A stretch of DNA of 33,469 nucleotides from Actinomycetota bacterium. Lineage in GTDB: Bacteria; Actinomycetota; CADDZG01; WHSQ01. Positions 17,023 to 26,977 of the stretch are shown here, piece by piece. Position 1 is the stretch's first letter, and each line of letters begins with the position of its first letter. Below the pieces are notes generated by a model. The model did no database searches, was not told the origin of the DNA, and saw nothing but the letters and a program-made list of their open reading frames with translations. The position numbers and the translations under genes are program-made. Where the stretch lies: positions 1-33,469 of the forward strand of contig JAENWQ010000004.1 in NCBI GenBank assembly GCA_016649855.1, given 5' to 3'.

Positions 17023-17300
17023 CAGGCGTTGAGCATCCGGTCGAGGAGACGGTCCTGCTCGCGCTGGAGATCGTCGATCTCCGAGTTGACCGACGACCGC
17101 TGGCCGACCAGACGCTCGTAATCGTCCCTCGCGATCCGGAACTCCCGGTCGGCGATGGGCGTCTCGGAGACCAGCATGCGCGTCTTGGCTTCCTCGAGGA
17201 CGTCCATCTGGAACAGGATCTGCTCCTCGACGATGCGCAACTCGCCCCGGGCCCGGGCCAGTCGTTCTCGGAGTTGGGTCAAGCTCTTCTGGATGTGCAT
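17022..17300 (-). CDS. Small coiled-coil protein of unknown function
   Basis: 92 aa MHIQKSLTQLRERLARARGELRIVEEQILFQMDVLEEAKTRMLVSETPIADREFRIARDDYERLVGQRSSVNSEIDDLQREQDRLLDRMLNA; TGATG overlap with the ANTAR gene. Confidence 0.75.
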   Translation of the reverse strand: MHIQKSLTQLRERLARARGELRIVEEQILFQMDVLEEAKTRMLVSETPIADREFRIARDDYERLVGQRSSVNSEIDDLQREQDRLLDRMLNA

Positions 17301-17413
17301 AGGACGAGAAAGTATAGTTGTCCCGCCGCGGATGCGCGGCTTTCGCGACTCGGTTCCGATCTGGGATCTGTCGCACCTTCTCAAGCGCAGCCATTAATGT
17401 CATGAGTCATCGA

Positions 17414-17496
17414 GCCCCGGTGACGGAACGGAAGACGTGATGGATTCAAAATCCATTGTCCGAAAGGGCGTGTGGGTTCAACTCCCACCCGGGGCA
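17414..17496 (+). tRNA. tRNA-Leu (anticodon CAA); CCA not encoded
   Basis: Acceptor GCCCCGG/CCGGGGC, anticodon arm ATGGA-TTCAAAA-TCCAT, long variable arm TGTCCGAAAGGGCG, T-arm GTGGG-TTCAACT-CCCAC. Confidence 0.92.
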
Positions 17497-17696
17497 CTCG
17501 GGGCTGGTCTCTTCTAGGTCTGCCCCGGCTTCCTGCTGCTGCTATTTGCCTCTGGAGCCTTTCTTGCGGATCTGGATCTGTCGCATGTCGATCCCTCCCG
17601 GTTTGGGAAATCTTCCATCCGTTAGGGATATCGGCCCGGATATCGAGGGCTATTAGGTCATTTAGATAGTCCGAAAGGGCTACATATGGGCCCGTA

Positions 17697-18464
17697 TCAG
17701 GCGTCGAGGGCGGTGCGCACGGCGGTGAAGAACGACTCGACCGCGGCGTGACCCTCTTCCACCTGACGCTTGACCACGGCGCTGCCGATCACCACTCCGT
17801 CGGCGGTGGACGCGGCTTCGTGTGCCTGTTCGGGGGTCGAGACCCCGATGCCGACGAGGATCGGGAGATCCGTGACCGCGCGACAGGCCTCCACGACCCT
17901 CGAGGATCGCTCAGAAAGCGAATCCCTGACCCCGGTGACGCCCAGCGTGGAGACCGCGTAGACGAACCCGGTGGCGGTGGCTGCGATCGACATGACCCTT
18001 TGCGGCGACGACGTGGGGGCCACGAGGGGAACCCAGGCGAGACCGTGGGCGGCGGCAGCCGCTCTCAGCGAGCCGGACTCTTCGAGAGGCAAGTCGGGGA
18101 CGATCAACCCGGCGATGCCCCCCGTCGCGACCCGCCGGCAGAACTCGTCCTCGCCGAGATGGTGGATCGGGTTGTAGTAGGTCATCACGGGTCTCGGCGG
18201 GCCGGCGGGAGCCTGGGCCACGAGGTCGATCGCGTCGAGCGGCCCGATGCCACCCGCGATCGCCCGCTCCCCCGCCTCCGCGATCACCGGGCCGTCCATG
18301 AGCGGATCGGAGAACGGCAGCCCGACCTCGATAGCGTCGGCTTGATCGGACGCGAGCAGGTCCGAGAACGTGACTCGGTCGGGGATGCCCGCCATCAGGT
18401 AGGGGACGAAGATCTTCCGGCCCGCCGAGCGGACCGCCTCCAAGTGGTGGAGAAGGGCGGTCAC
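17697..18464 (-). CDS. trpA: Tryptophan synthase alpha chain
   Basis: GTG start overlapping the trpB stop (GTGA); [86 protein letters not shown]. Confidence 0.95.
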   Translation of the reverse strand: MTALLHHLEAVRSAGRKIFVPYLMAGIPDRVTFSDLLASDQADAIEVGLPFSDPLMDGPVIAEAGERAIAGGIGPLDAIDLVAQAPAGPPRPVMTYYNPIHHLGEDEFCRRVATGGIAGLIVPDLPLEESGSLRAAAAAHGLAWVPLVAPTSSPQRVMSIAATATGFVYAVSTLGVTGVRDSLSERSSRVVEACRAVTDLPILVGIGVSTPEQAHEAASTADGVVIGSAVVKRQVEEGHAAVESFFTAVRTALDA

Positions 18465-19681
18465 GAGGTGGCCGCCGCGCGAACCTTCGCGACGGTCTCG
18501 ACGTCCTTGTCCCCACGACCGGAGAGTCCGAGGAGAACCGTGCCCTTCTGTTCTGCCGGTCGTCGAGACGACCGGCTTCTGATGCCCTCCCCGGATCTCA
18601 GCAGGTACGCGAGCGCGTGCGACGGTTCGAGCGCGGGGATGATCCCCTCGGTCTCGGCCAGCGCCGCGAACGCGGCGAGCGCCTCGGCATCGGTGGCGGA
18701 TTCGTAGTGTGCTCTCCCGGAACGTGCGAGCCACGCGTGCTCGGGACCGACCCCCGGGTAGTCGAGTCCGGCCGAGATCGAGTGCGCGTGGGCGATGAGC
18801 CCCTCGTCGTCCTGAAGGAGCAGGCTGCGAGCACCGTGGAGGATGCCGGGCGTTCCGCGGGTGATCGACGCGCCGTGGGCGCCCTCACCGCCCTCCCCTC
18901 CGGCCTCGATCCCCACCAGCCGGACCTCGTCATCGTCGTAGAAACCCCGGAAGAGCCCGATCGCGTTGGAGCCGCCGCCGACACAGGCAACGACCTCGTC
19001 CGGTAGCTCGCCGGTCAGCTGGAGGCACTGCCTGCGAGCCTCTTCTCCGATGACCTGTTGCAGGCTCGCGACGATCTCCGGGTACGGATGCGGCCCGACG
19101 ACCGAGCCGATCACATAGTAGGTGTCCTCGACGTTCGTGACCCAGTCGCGCAGAGCCTCGTTGACCGCGTCCTTGAGCGTCGCCGAGCCCGCGTCCACCG
19201 GCACCAGTTCGGCCCCCAGGAGCTCCATGCGCACGACGTTGAGGTGCTGGCGCTCGACATCGGTCGAACCCATAAACACGACACACGGAAGTCCGAAGTA
19301 CGCGGCCGCGGTCGCGGTCGCTACCCCGTGCTGCCCGGCCCCCGTCTCGGCGATGATCCGCGTCTTGCCCATGCGTTTGGCGAGCAGGACCTGACCGATC
19401 GTGTTGTTGATCTTGTGCGCTCCCGTGTGCGCGAGGTCCTCACGCTTGAGGAGCACCCTGGCCCCGACCCTCTCGGACAGTCTCTTGGCCTCGTAGAGCG
19501 GGGTCGGACGACCCACGACCGCGGCGAGGAGGGCGTCCAGCTCGCGGCGGAAGCCGGGATCGGACCACGCCTCGGTCCACGCCTTCTCGAGCTCCAGGAC
19601 CGCGCCCATCAACGCCTCGGGCACGTAGCGGCCACCGAACTCCCCGTAGCGTCCGTGCTCGTCGACCACCGGGCCGCTCAC
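18461..19681 (-). CDS. trpB: Tryptophan synthase beta chain, with C-terminal-proximal insertion
   Basis: [94 protein letters not shown]. Confidence 0.95.
   Translation of the reverse strand: MSGPVVDEHGRYGEFGGRYVPEALMGAVLELEKAWTEAWSDPGFRRELDALLAAVVGRPTPLYEAKRLSERVGARVLLKREDLAHTGAHKINNTIGQVLLAKRMGKTRIIAETGAGQHGVATATAAAYFGLPCVVFMGSTDVERQHLNVVRMELLGAELVPVDAGSATLKDAVNEALRDWVTNVEDTYYVIGSVVGPHPYPEIVASLQQVIGEEARRQCLQLTGELPDEVVACVGGGSNAIGLFRGFYDDDEVRLVGIEAGGEGGEGAHGASITRGTPGILHGARSLLLQDDEGLIAHAHSISAGLDYPGVGPEHAWLARSGRAHYESATDAEALAAFAALAETEGIIPALEPSHALAYLLRSGEGIRSRSSRRPAEQKGTVLLGLSGRGDKDVETVAKVRAAATS
18546..18586. repeat. Palindromic in-frame repeat element, copy 1 (in trpB)
   Basis: TTCTGTTCT-GCCGGTCGTC-GA-GACGACCGGC-TTCTGATGCC; perfect 10-bp inverted arms; encodes [14 protein letters not shown] on the minus strand. 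Confidence 0.85.
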
Positions 19682-20493
19682 GTCTGTTTCGCGATTCGTC
19701 GAGACGGATCGCTTCTGATCGTGCCGCCCAGCAATTGCCTCAGCTTGGTGGCCGGGTCCTCCGCGGTCACGAGCGCCTCTCCAACCAGCACCGCTCCGGC
19801 ACCGGCGGCTCTCAGGGCGGCGACATCCGACGGCTCCTTGACCCCCGAGAGGCCGACGAGGAGAACGTCGTCGGGGATCTGGGGGGCGAGCTTCGCGGTG
19901 CGATCTGGATCGACCTCGAAGGTTTCGAGGTCCCGGTGGTTGACGCCGATCACCCGAGCACCCGCCCCGACTGCGATGGCGAGATCCCGTTCGTTGAACA
20001 CCTCGACGAGAGCGTCCATCCCGAGGGCGTGGGTCGCTCCCAGCAGGATGTCGAGCCGGTCACCAACGCAGCGAACGATGAGCAAGACCGCATCGGCCCC
20101 CCAGGCGCGCGATTCGAGGACCTGCAGCTCGTCGAGGATGAAGTCCTTGCGCAGCACGGGGAGCCCCGCCGTAGTCGCGGCCTCCAGGTCCTCGCGCGAG
20201 CCCTTGAAGTGATCTGGCTCGGTCAGGACCGAGATCGCGGCCGCACCTCCCTCGGCGAACAAGCGCGCCATATCGGCTGCGTTCATGTCCGGGTTCAGGG
20301 GACCGGCCGAGGGAGACTCCCGCTTGAGCTCGGCGATCACCGCGGTCCCGGGCCCCTTCAGGGCGGAGGTGAATCCCCGGGGGCCCGGCAGCGACGCGAT
20401 CCTCTGCTCTAGGGCATCCTCGGTGACGAGCTTCTCGAGCTCGTCTATCCGGACGCGTGTGGAAGCAAGGATCTCCTCGAGGAAGGACATCAC
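19678..20493 (-). CDS. trpC: Indole-3-glycerol phosphate synthase
   Basis: [99 protein letters not shown]. Confidence 0.95.
   Translation of the reverse strand: MMSFLEEILASTRVRIDELEKLVTEDALEQRIASLPGPRGFTSALKGPGTAVIAELKRESPSAGPLNPDMNAADMARLFAEGGAAAISVLTEPDHFKGSREDLEAATTAGLPVLRKDFILDELQVLESRAWGADAVLLIVRCVGDRLDILLGATHALGMDALVEVFNERDLAIAVGAGARVIGVNHRDLETFEVDPDRTAKLAPQIPDDVLLVGLSGVKEPSDVAALRAAGAGAVLVGEALVTAEDPATKLRQLLGGTIRSDPSRRIAKQT
19683..19722. repeat. Palindromic in-frame repeat element, copy 2 (C-terminus of trpC)
   Basis: TCTGTTTC-GCGATTCGTC-GA-GACGGATCGC-TTCTGATC; encodes [14 protein letters not shown]-stop on the minus strand. Confidence 0.8.
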
Positions 20494-20499
20494 TCGACC

Positions 20500-21294
20500 C
20501 TAATCCGACTCGGGGGCCAGCCAGTCGAGGAGGACCTCGCCGATCAGCGCCGGATCTCCGGAGATCGTTACGCGGTTGAACCCCGCGTCCCCGAAGACGT
20601 CCGGAGCATCGGGAAAAGGCGGTAGCGGCTCGCAGCTGGGATCCTCATCCGGGGCGACCAAGGATCCGGGAACCTCAGGGCCCAGGATCTCGACGCAGGC
20701 GCCGTCTGCGATCCGTCCGAGCGAGATGACCAGGGGATGCGCATCGTCGTCGAGCAAGGCTTGCGCCGCGCGACGCGACCCGAGGTTCCCGCCTCCCAGG
20801 TCGACGTGCTCGGCCCCCAGCGCGACGAACGACACTCCGTGGAGTCCGCCGGAGACCCTCAGCGCGCGTGCGAGCTCGAGGAACAGGCCCAGGGCCAGGC
20901 CGGCCGAGGGGAACTCCTCCGAGGTGTCGTAGGGCGCGGTCACGACGACCGCCGGTGCATCACCCGAAGGGGCCCGGGCCACCACGTTCGTCGAGCGCAC
21001 CAGATCGCGCACGGGGACACCATCGAGGAACACGACGTAGCCGGCCAGCTGCAAGTGGCCGCTGATGTACGTCGCCGCAGCCAGCTCCTCCTGGGAGCCC
21101 GCCGGGCGTTCCGGCACGTCCGCGTCGAACTGCTCGGCGTGTCGTTCGACGACGTCCGCTTGGACCGCCGGGGGCCCGGTCGGCTCGACCTCGGGTATCG
21201 AGTCCCCCGCCGGAGAGCACGAGGCGATCAGCAATGATCCTGCCAGGAGAATCGGAAGAAGACGAGAACTCCCCGGTCTCGATCCCGGTCTCAA
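20500..21294 (-). CDS. Lipoprotein with degenerate M28-peptidase-like fold, in the trp operon (start inferred, TTG near 21294)
   Basis: RLLPILLAGSLLIASCSPAG signal/lipobox; AVVVTAPYDTSEEFPSAGLALGLFLELARAL...GVSFVALGAEHVDLGGGNLGSRRAAQAL resembles M28 but lacks canonical ligands. Confidence 0.65.
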   Translation of the reverse strand: MRPGSRPGSSRLLPILLAGSLLIASCSPAGDSIPEVEPTGPPAVQADVVERHAEQFDADVPERPAGSQEELAAATYISGHLQLAGYVVFLDGVPVRDLVRSTNVVARAPSGDAPAVVVTAPYDTSEEFPSAGLALGLFLELARALRVSGGLHGVSFVALGAEHVDLGGGNLGSRRAAQALLDDDAHPLVISLGRIADGACVEILGPEVPGSLVAPDEDPSCEPLPPFPDAPDVFGDAGFNRVTISGDPALIGEVLLDWLAPESD

Positions 21295-21301
21295 TCCGAT
21301 C

Positions 21302-22798
21302 TCATTCTCTCTCCAGCGCTTCGGCTCCGGCGATCGCGCGGATAAGGGCTTCGGCTTTGCCCCTCGTTTCCTCGGCCTCCATCTGAGGGACGGAGTCGGC
21401 GACGACCCCGGCACCGGCCTGCACGTAAGCGGTCCCGCCCGTGGCCACGATCGTCCTGATCGTGATGCAGGTGTCGACGTTGCCTGAGAAATCGAAGTAG
21501 CCGACTACCCCGGCATACGGACCCCGGCGCGTTCGTTCGAGTGAGTCGATGATCTCCATGGCGCGCACCTTCGGCGCTCCGGACACGGTTCCGGCCGGGA
21601 AGGACGCAGTGAGCGCGTCGAACGCCGTCTGACCGTCGGCAAGTCGCCCGCTGACGGAGGAGACGATGTGCATCACGTGCGAGTAGCGCTCGATGACCAT
21701 CAGTTCATCCACCGAAACCGTTCCGTAACGAGATACCCGCCCGACATCGTTACGGGCGAGATCCACCAGCATCACGTGCTCGGCGCGCTCCTTCTCGTCC
21801 GCGAGCAACTCTTGCTCGAGCGCGTCGTCCTCCTCGGGGGTGGCGCCGCGCCGCCGCGTCCCTGCGATCGGACGGGAGAGAACGAGATCCCCCGTGACGC
21901 GCACCAGGGGCTCGGGTGATGACCCTGCGATCTCGAACGCGGGATGCTCGTCGCCCTCTCCGAAACGCAGGAAATACATATAGGGACTCGGGTTGATCGT
22001 CCGGAGCACCCGGTAAGCCGAGAACGCGGATGCCGACATGGGAGCCTCGAACCGACGGGAGGGAACGGCCTGGAAGATGTCTCCCGCGTAGATGTGCTCC
22101 TTGCATATCTCCACCCAGCGCGCGTACTCAGCGTCGTCGACCGACGAGGAGAATGCGGGCGTCATGTCGTACGAGATATCGGTGCGGGCGGCTCCGAGTA
22201 GCGATTCGAGCTTGGCGATCACCTCGTCGCAACGGCGATCGGCGTCGTCGTAGGCGGCCCGGAGGTCGCCACGCACTCGCACGTTGGCGATCACGAAGGC
22301 CTTCTGCATCAGGTGGTCGAAGACAACGAGGGTCCGGGTGAGCAGCAAGGCCAGGTCCGGGAGTCCGAGGTCGTCTTCGGGGGCGTCCGGAAGGCGTTCC
22401 AGTTCACGCACGCAGTCGTAACCGAGGAAGCCGACCGCCCCTCCGTGGAGCGGTGGCAACCCGTCTATCGTTGGCGCCCGGCTCGCCTCGAGGAGGCGCT
22501 TGACGTAGGCAAGTGGAGGCTCTCCGTCACCCGGGTGGACGGGCGGATCACCCTCGACCGACACGACGCCGTCCTTCGCCTTGACGACGGCCAGAGCGTC
22601 CCCTCCGAGGAACGAGTAGCGGGCCCAGCGCTCGCCTCCCTCGACACTCTCGAGAAGGAAACCGTTCGGCTGAGGGTCGAGGCGCATGAACGCGGCGACC
22701 GGCGTCTGGAAGTCGGCGAGCACCTCTTTCCATACCGGCACGATGGGGAACCTGGCGGCAAGGTCCTCAAACGTAGCCCTATCCGGCTTTGGGTCCAT
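21302..22798 (-). CDS. trpE: Anthranilate synthase component I
   Basis: FLLESVEGGERWARYSFLG, NPSPYMYFLRFGE, SRPIAGTRRRGATPEEDDALEQELLADEKERAEHVMLVDLARNDVGRVSRYGTV, FPAGTVSGAPKVRAMEIIDSLE; TGATG overlap with hisI. Confidence 0.95.
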   Translation of the reverse strand: MDPKPDRATFEDLAARFPIVPVWKEVLADFQTPVAAFMRLDPQPNGFLLESVEGGERWARYSFLGGDALAVVKAKDGVVSVEGDPPVHPGDGEPPLAYVKRLLEASRAPTIDGLPPLHGGAVGFLGYDCVRELERLPDAPEDDLGLPDLALLLTRTLVVFDHLMQKAFVIANVRVRGDLRAAYDDADRRCDEVIAKLESLLGAARTDISYDMTPAFSSSVDDAEYARWVEICKEHIYAGDIFQAVPSRRFEAPMSASAFSAYRVLRTINPSPYMYFLRFGEGDEHPAFEIAGSSPEPLVRVTGDLVLSRPIAGTRRRGATPEEDDALEQELLADEKERAEHVMLVDLARNDVGRVSRYGTVSVDELMVIERYSHVMHIVSSVSGRLADGQTAFDALTASFPAGTVSGAPKVRAMEIIDSLERTRRGPYAGVVGYFDFSGNVDTCITIRTIVATGGTAYVQAGAGVVADSVPQMEAEETRGKAEALIRAIAGAEALERE

Positions 22799-23124
22799 CA
22801 GAGCGGCTCTACCCTGCGGTGGAAACATGACGTCTCCCCCGTGTGACACGCGGGACCATCGGGCTCCACCCGGTACAGCAAGGTGTCAGCGTCGCAGTCG
22901 TAGCGGACCTCGACGACGTGCTGGAGATTCCCCGATGTCGCTCCTTTGTTCCAGAACTCCTGCCGGGAGCGACTCCAGAACCACGTCGTGCCCGACTCGA
23001 GCGTCCTCTTCAGCGCTTCGGCGTTCACCCACGCCAGCATGAGGACCTCGCCGGTGCCGGCATCCTGCACGATCGCCGGTGCCAGCCCACGGTCGTCGTA
23101 CTTGATGTCGGGAAGCTCCGTCAC
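22798..23124 (-). CDS. hisI: Phosphoribosyl-AMP cyclohydrolase
   Basis: [105 protein letters not shown] overlap with upstream gene. Confidence 0.95.
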   Translation of the reverse strand: MTELPDIKYDDRGLAPAIVQDAGTGEVLMLAWVNAEALKRTLESGTTWFWSRSRQEFWNKGATSGNLQHVVEVRYDCDADTLLYRVEPDGPACHTGETSCFHRRVEPL

Positions 23125-24263
23125 GGCGTCAGGTCGTAGGGGAACGGATCCGTGAAGCGCCCGACCCCACCTGCGGTTACGACCACGGTGTCCTCGAGAC
23201 GCACGCCCCCGATCCCCGGAAAATACAGCCCGGGCTCGATCGCGATCACATCTCCCACGAGGAACTCGTCGGGCCGCTGGCCCATCCACGGCCGCTCGTG
23301 AACCTCGAGGCCGACCCCGTGGCCGAGCGAGTGGAAGAACCCGGTGGTGAGAGGACCGTCGCCGGTGTGGTGGTCGAAGGTCGGGAAGCCGTTCGAGTGG
23401 AAGTATTCGACGACCTTCTCGTGGGCGTCTTTCGTTCCGGGACGGATCGACTCCATCGCGATCTTGAGTGCCTTCCTGCAGTGAGCATGAAGCTCCTTCA
23501 GCTCGTCCGAAGGTGTTCCGGGGACGAAAGTACGGGTCATGTCCGTGTACGCACCGGATCGTCGATCCCTCGGGAAGCAGTCGATGATGCAGGACTGGTT
23601 CGGAAGGATCGGGCCGTGACCGATCTTGTGTCCTTCGAGGCACGCGTCGCCAGAATGGACGATGATCTCCTCGGACTCGGCCCCCTGGGGCAGCAGGTCG
23701 GCTTGCATCGCCTCCCTGATGAGCTCGGCGGTGAGCACCTCTCCGCTGAAACGGAGCAGTCCGTCGGAGGTGGGTTCGGCCTCCCTCAACATGCGAGCGG
23801 CGGTCAGCATCGCGTTCTCGGTCGCTCGTTGTGCACGCTCGATGCCCTCGAGCTCCGTTGGGTTCTTCCGCCGTCGTCTCATGTCCCAGGCTTCGCCTTC
23901 TACGACCACGTCGACCGCGCGCTCCCTCAGATAGTCCGCGACGCTGAGCCTGAACGATGGAGGCACCGAGATCTTCGACACCCCAAGCTTCTCGAGGACA
24001 CGACGGACCAGCTCGGATCCGAGATCGGAGGTCGCGACGGACTGATCCTTGACCAGCTCGCGGTAGCCGAACGAGTCCCAGTTGAGGAACTCGTCGACGA
24101 CGTCCTCGCGCGTGGCGAAGATCGGCTGCTCGAGGACGCTCCCGACCAGGATCCGCCGCCCATCGGTCTCGAGGAATAGGACGGGATCGCCGATCGGTTC
24201 GGTGATCTCGTGACGGAGCTCGTAGCTGCGGAGTGCATCGTCGTACAGAAGATAGGTGGTCAT
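23121..24263 (-). CDS. M24-family metallopeptidase (Xaa-Pro aminopeptidase-like)
   Basis: 380 aa; metal ligands in [59 protein letters not shown]. Confidence 0.92.
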   Translation of the reverse strand: MTTYLLYDDALRSYELRHEITEPIGDPVLFLETDGRRILVGSVLEQPIFATREDVVDEFLNWDSFGYRELVKDQSVATSDLGSELVRRVLEKLGVSKISVPPSFRLSVADYLRERAVDVVVEGEAWDMRRRRKNPTELEGIERAQRATENAMLTAARMLREAEPTSDGLLRFSGEVLTAELIREAMQADLLPQGAESEEIIVHSGDACLEGHKIGHGPILPNQSCIIDCFPRDRRSGAYTDMTRTFVPGTPSDELKELHAHCRKALKIAMESIRPGTKDAHEKVVEYFHSNGFPTFDHHTGDGPLTTGFFHSLGHGVGLEVHERPWMGQRPDEFLVGDVIAIEPGLYFPGIGGVRLEDTVVVTAGGVGRFTDPFPYDLTP

Positions 24264-25048
24264 TCGCCCTCCCGTCGTGGCTGCGGAATCCTAACGGGCA
24301 AGCCACGGTCGGCGAGAGCCCGCTTCGCATCGAGTATCGAGAAAGTCCCGAAGTGAAACACCGACGCTGCCAGAGCGGCCTGCGCTCCACCTCTCGCAGG
24401 ATCGACCGCGTCGGCGAGATGCTCCGGCTCCCCGGCGCCGCCCGAGGCGATGACGGGAACGTCGACCGCGTCCGTAACCGCCCTCGTCAACTCCAGATCG
24501 TAGCCATCCGTGGTTCCGTCGCGGTCCATCGAGGTCAACAGGATCTCTCCGGCGCCGAGCTCCGCCGCCCGGGTCGCCCAGAGAACGGCGTCGAGCCCCG
24601 TCTCCTTCCGGCCCCCTTCCACGAGGACCTCCCAACCACCGTGACCCATTCGGGCGTCGATCGCTACGACGATGGCCTGGATGCCGAACTCGGACGCGGC
24701 CTCTTCGATCAGCTCGGGGCGGACGACCGCCGCGGTGTTGATGGCCACCTTGTCTGCGCCGGCCCGTAAGAGCCCGGCGACGTCTTCGACCGACCGCACG
24801 CCGCCGCCGATCGTCAGCGGGATGAAGACGGACTCCGCCGTCCGGCGAGCAACCTCGAGGATCAGGGCGCGTCCCTCGTAACTGGCCGTGATGTCGAGGA
24901 AGACGACCTCATCGGCTCCTTGCTCGTCGTACTTGGCAGCGAGCTCGACGGGGTCGCCCGCATCCCTGATGTCGACGAAACGGACGCCCTTCACCACTCG
25001 GCCCTTGTCAACGTCGAGACAGGGAATGATCCGTTTGGCGAGCGTCAT
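24260..25048 (-). CDS. hisF: Imidazole glycerol phosphate synthase subunit HisF
   Basis: [70 protein letters not shown]. Confidence 0.97.
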   Translation of the reverse strand: MTLAKRIIPCLDVDKGRVVKGVRFVDIRDAGDPVELAAKYDEQGADEVVFLDITASYEGRALILEVARRTAESVFIPLTIGGGVRSVEDVAGLLRAGADKVAINTAAVVRPELIEEAASEFGIQAIVVAIDARMGHGGWEVLVEGGRKETGLDAVLWATRAAELGAGEILLTSMDRDGTTDGYDLELTRAVTDAVDVPVIASGGAGEPEHLADAVDPARGGAQAALAASVFHFGTFSILDAKRALADRGLPVRIPQPRREGE

Positions 25049-25818
25049 CAGCCCTCGACGAGCGGAGGTTCGTCCCGGCCGGCAACGACCTGATCGCTGG
25101 CGAACATGGCCTCGCCGACCGTGAATTTGCCTTCGTAGAAGGCGCGGCCCACGATCGCGCCACTAACGCTCTCGGAGTGGAGCCTCGCTACTCCCTTGAG
25201 ATCCTCGATGCTGTTGATCCCTCCCGACGCGATCACCGGAAGCGTGGTCGCTTCGACAAGCTTCCGGAGGCCCTCGATGTCTGCGCCCGACATCGTTCCG
25301 TCGCGATCGACATCGGTGTAGATGAACATCGAGACCCCGGCGCTTTCGAACTGGGCGACCGCGTCGAGCACGGGGATGCCGGTCCCCACGGTCCACCCGT
25401 GGCTCGTCAGATCACCGCCCCGGGCGTCGAGCGACACCGCGATCCGGTCCCCGAAGTGCTTACAGACCTTCTTCATCTCCTGCTCGTCTTCCAGCGCGAT
25501 CGTGCCGAGCACGGCGCGGTTGGCTCCCGCGGCAAGGACCTCGGTGACATCGTCGATCGACCGGAGTCCTCCGCCCGCCTGTACCGGACACGAAGCGAGC
25601 CTCACGACCTCGAGGACGAGGTCGCGGTTGACGGGTTCTCCCGTCTTCGCTCCATCGAGGTCGACGATGTGCAGCCACCGGGCACCCGCCTTGGCGAACC
25701 CAAGGGCGACCTTCACGGGATCGTCCGAATAGATCGTCTCGGTTCCGAACTTCCCCTGCAGCAGCCGTACGCACTTACCGCCGGAGATATCGACCGCGGG
25801 ATAGACCGTGAAACTCAA
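25048..25818 (-). CDS. hisA: 1-(5-phosphoribosyl)-5-[(5-phosphoribosylamino)methylideneamino]imidazole-4-carboxamide isomerase
   Basis: TTG start overlapping hisH stop; [60 protein letters not shown]. Confidence 0.95.
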   Translation of the reverse strand: MSFTVYPAVDISGGKCVRLLQGKFGTETIYSDDPVKVALGFAKAGARWLHIVDLDGAKTGEPVNRDLVLEVVRLASCPVQAGGGLRSIDDVTEVLAAGANRAVLGTIALEDEQEMKKVCKHFGDRIAVSLDARGGDLTSHGWTVGTGIPVLDAVAQFESAGVSMFIYTDVDRDGTMSGADIEGLRKLVEATTLPVIASGGINSIEDLKGVARLHSESVSGAIVGRAFYEGKFTVGEAMFASDQVVAGRDEPPLVEG

Positions 25819-26390
25819 GCGTTCACCCAGCCTTTCAACAATGAGATGCCGTCGTCGCCGCTCTTCTCCGGATGGAACTGGGTCGCAGTGATCGACCCGG
25901 TCGAGATGGAGGCGGCGAACCGTTCTCCGTGCTCGCACCAACCGCTGACCACGGCGTCATCGGTGGGCCGCGGCACGTACGAGTGATCGAAATAGAAGTA
26001 GGTGAAGCCACCATTCGCCTCCACCTCGTTCCATCCTATGTGAGGGATCGGAACATCCCCTTCAAGACGGGTGACCTGGCCACCGAGGAGGCCGAGACCG
26101 GCGACGCCTGACTCACCGCCGAACTCGAACAGGATCTGCATGCCGAGGCAGATGCCGAGGTAGGGCCGCTCCGCCTCGACCCATCCGGTCACGAGCTCGC
26201 CGAGACCGTTTCTGCCCAGCGCTGTCATGCACCGGCCGAAGATGCCCTGGCCCGGAACGCAGAGCGCGTCGCTGCGGGAGATCTCGTGCGGGTCCGCGGT
26301 CACTACGACCGTCGCCCCCGCCGCCTCGATCGCCTTGGCGACGCTCCTGAGGTTCCCCATCGAGTGGTCCATCACCGCGACCTTCCTCAC
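25815..26390 (-). CDS. hisH: Imidazole glycerol phosphate synthase subunit HisH
   Basis: MRKVAVMDHSMGNLRSVAKAIEAAGA; PGQGIFGRCM; GICLGMQILFE; TQFHPEKSGDDGISLL. Confidence 0.96.
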   Translation of the reverse strand: MRKVAVMDHSMGNLRSVAKAIEAAGATVVVTADPHEISRSDALCVPGQGIFGRCMTALGRNGLGELVTGWVEAERPYLGICLGMQILFEFGGESGVAGLGLLGGQVTRLEGDVPIPHIGWNEVEANGGFTYFYFDHSYVPRPTDDAVVSGWCEHGERFAASISTGSITATQFHPEKSGDDGISLLKGWVNA

Positions 26391-26977
26391 AGGCTGCCTT
26401 TCGTGGATGGGACCACGTCGGGGGCCCGGGGATCGATGGAGACAGCGTGGCCGAGGGCAACCGCGAGGGCCTTGAAGATCGCCTCGACCGAGTGGTGCGC
26501 GTTACCCGACGCGAGGAGCCGGACGTGCAGCGTCAAGCCACCGCTCCGAGTAAGGGCCATCAGGAACTCCTCGGTCAGGGGGGTCTCGTACTGTCCGATC
26601 ATCTCGGATGTGATGTCGGCGTCGAAGACCAGCAGGGGGCGCCCCGAGATATCGAGGGCAACCTGGGCCAGGGATTCCTCCATCGGAACCAGCGCGTCGC
26701 CGTAGCGGCGGATGCCGGATTTGTCCCCGAGGGCTTGCGTCAGCGCCTCACCGAGGGCGATCCCAACGTCCTCCACGGTGTGGTGCGCGTCGATCTCGAG
26801 GTCGCCTGTGGCGCGAACCGCGAGGCCGAGGCGTCCGTGGCGGCCCACCTGCTCGAGCATGTGATCGAAGAAGGGCACGCCGGTGGCCGCAGAAACGTCA
26901 CCGCCGTCGAGATCGAGCCTCACCTCGACCGTGGTCTCGCTCGTGGTTCGCTTCACTTCACCGACGCGAACGCTCAT
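26387..26977 (-). CDS. hisB: Imidazoleglycerol-phosphate dehydratase
   Basis: TGVPFFDHMLEQVGRHGRLGLAVRATGDLEIDAHHTVEDVGIALGEAL; SGNAHHSVEAIFKALAVAL. Confidence 0.96.
   Translation of the reverse strand: MSVRVGEVKRTTSETTVEVRLDLDGGDVSAATGVPFFDHMLEQVGRHGRLGLAVRATGDLEIDAHHTVEDVGIALGEALTQALGDKSGIRRYGDALVPMEESLAQVALDISGRPLLVFDADITSEMIGQYETPLTEEFLMALTRSGGLTLHVRLLASGNAHHSVEAIFKALAVALGHAVSIDPRAPDVVPSTKGSL

Noticed and set aside
17499-17527. CGGGGC ... GCCCCG as a tRNA-Leu terminator
   Set aside because: Six-bp stem with a 17-nt loop and no following T tract; too weak to call.
17458-17680. GTCCGAAAGGGC occurs in the tRNA variable arm (17458-17469) and again at 17669-17680, suggesting a tRNA remnant
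   Set aside because: The second copy has no acceptor, anticodon or T-arm around it; more likely a coincidental GAAA-loop hairpin.
17833-17848. Hairpin-like GGGGTC-GA-GACCCC in trpA resembling the trpB/trpC element
   Set aside because: It lacks the TTCTG flanks and encodes the ordinary conserved TrpA motif GIGVSTPEQ, so it is not an insertion.
23246-23488. Possible small overlapping genes in the M24 peptidase region
   Set aside because: Alternative frames give Arg/Ser/Pro-rich translations typical of spurious high-GC ORFs.
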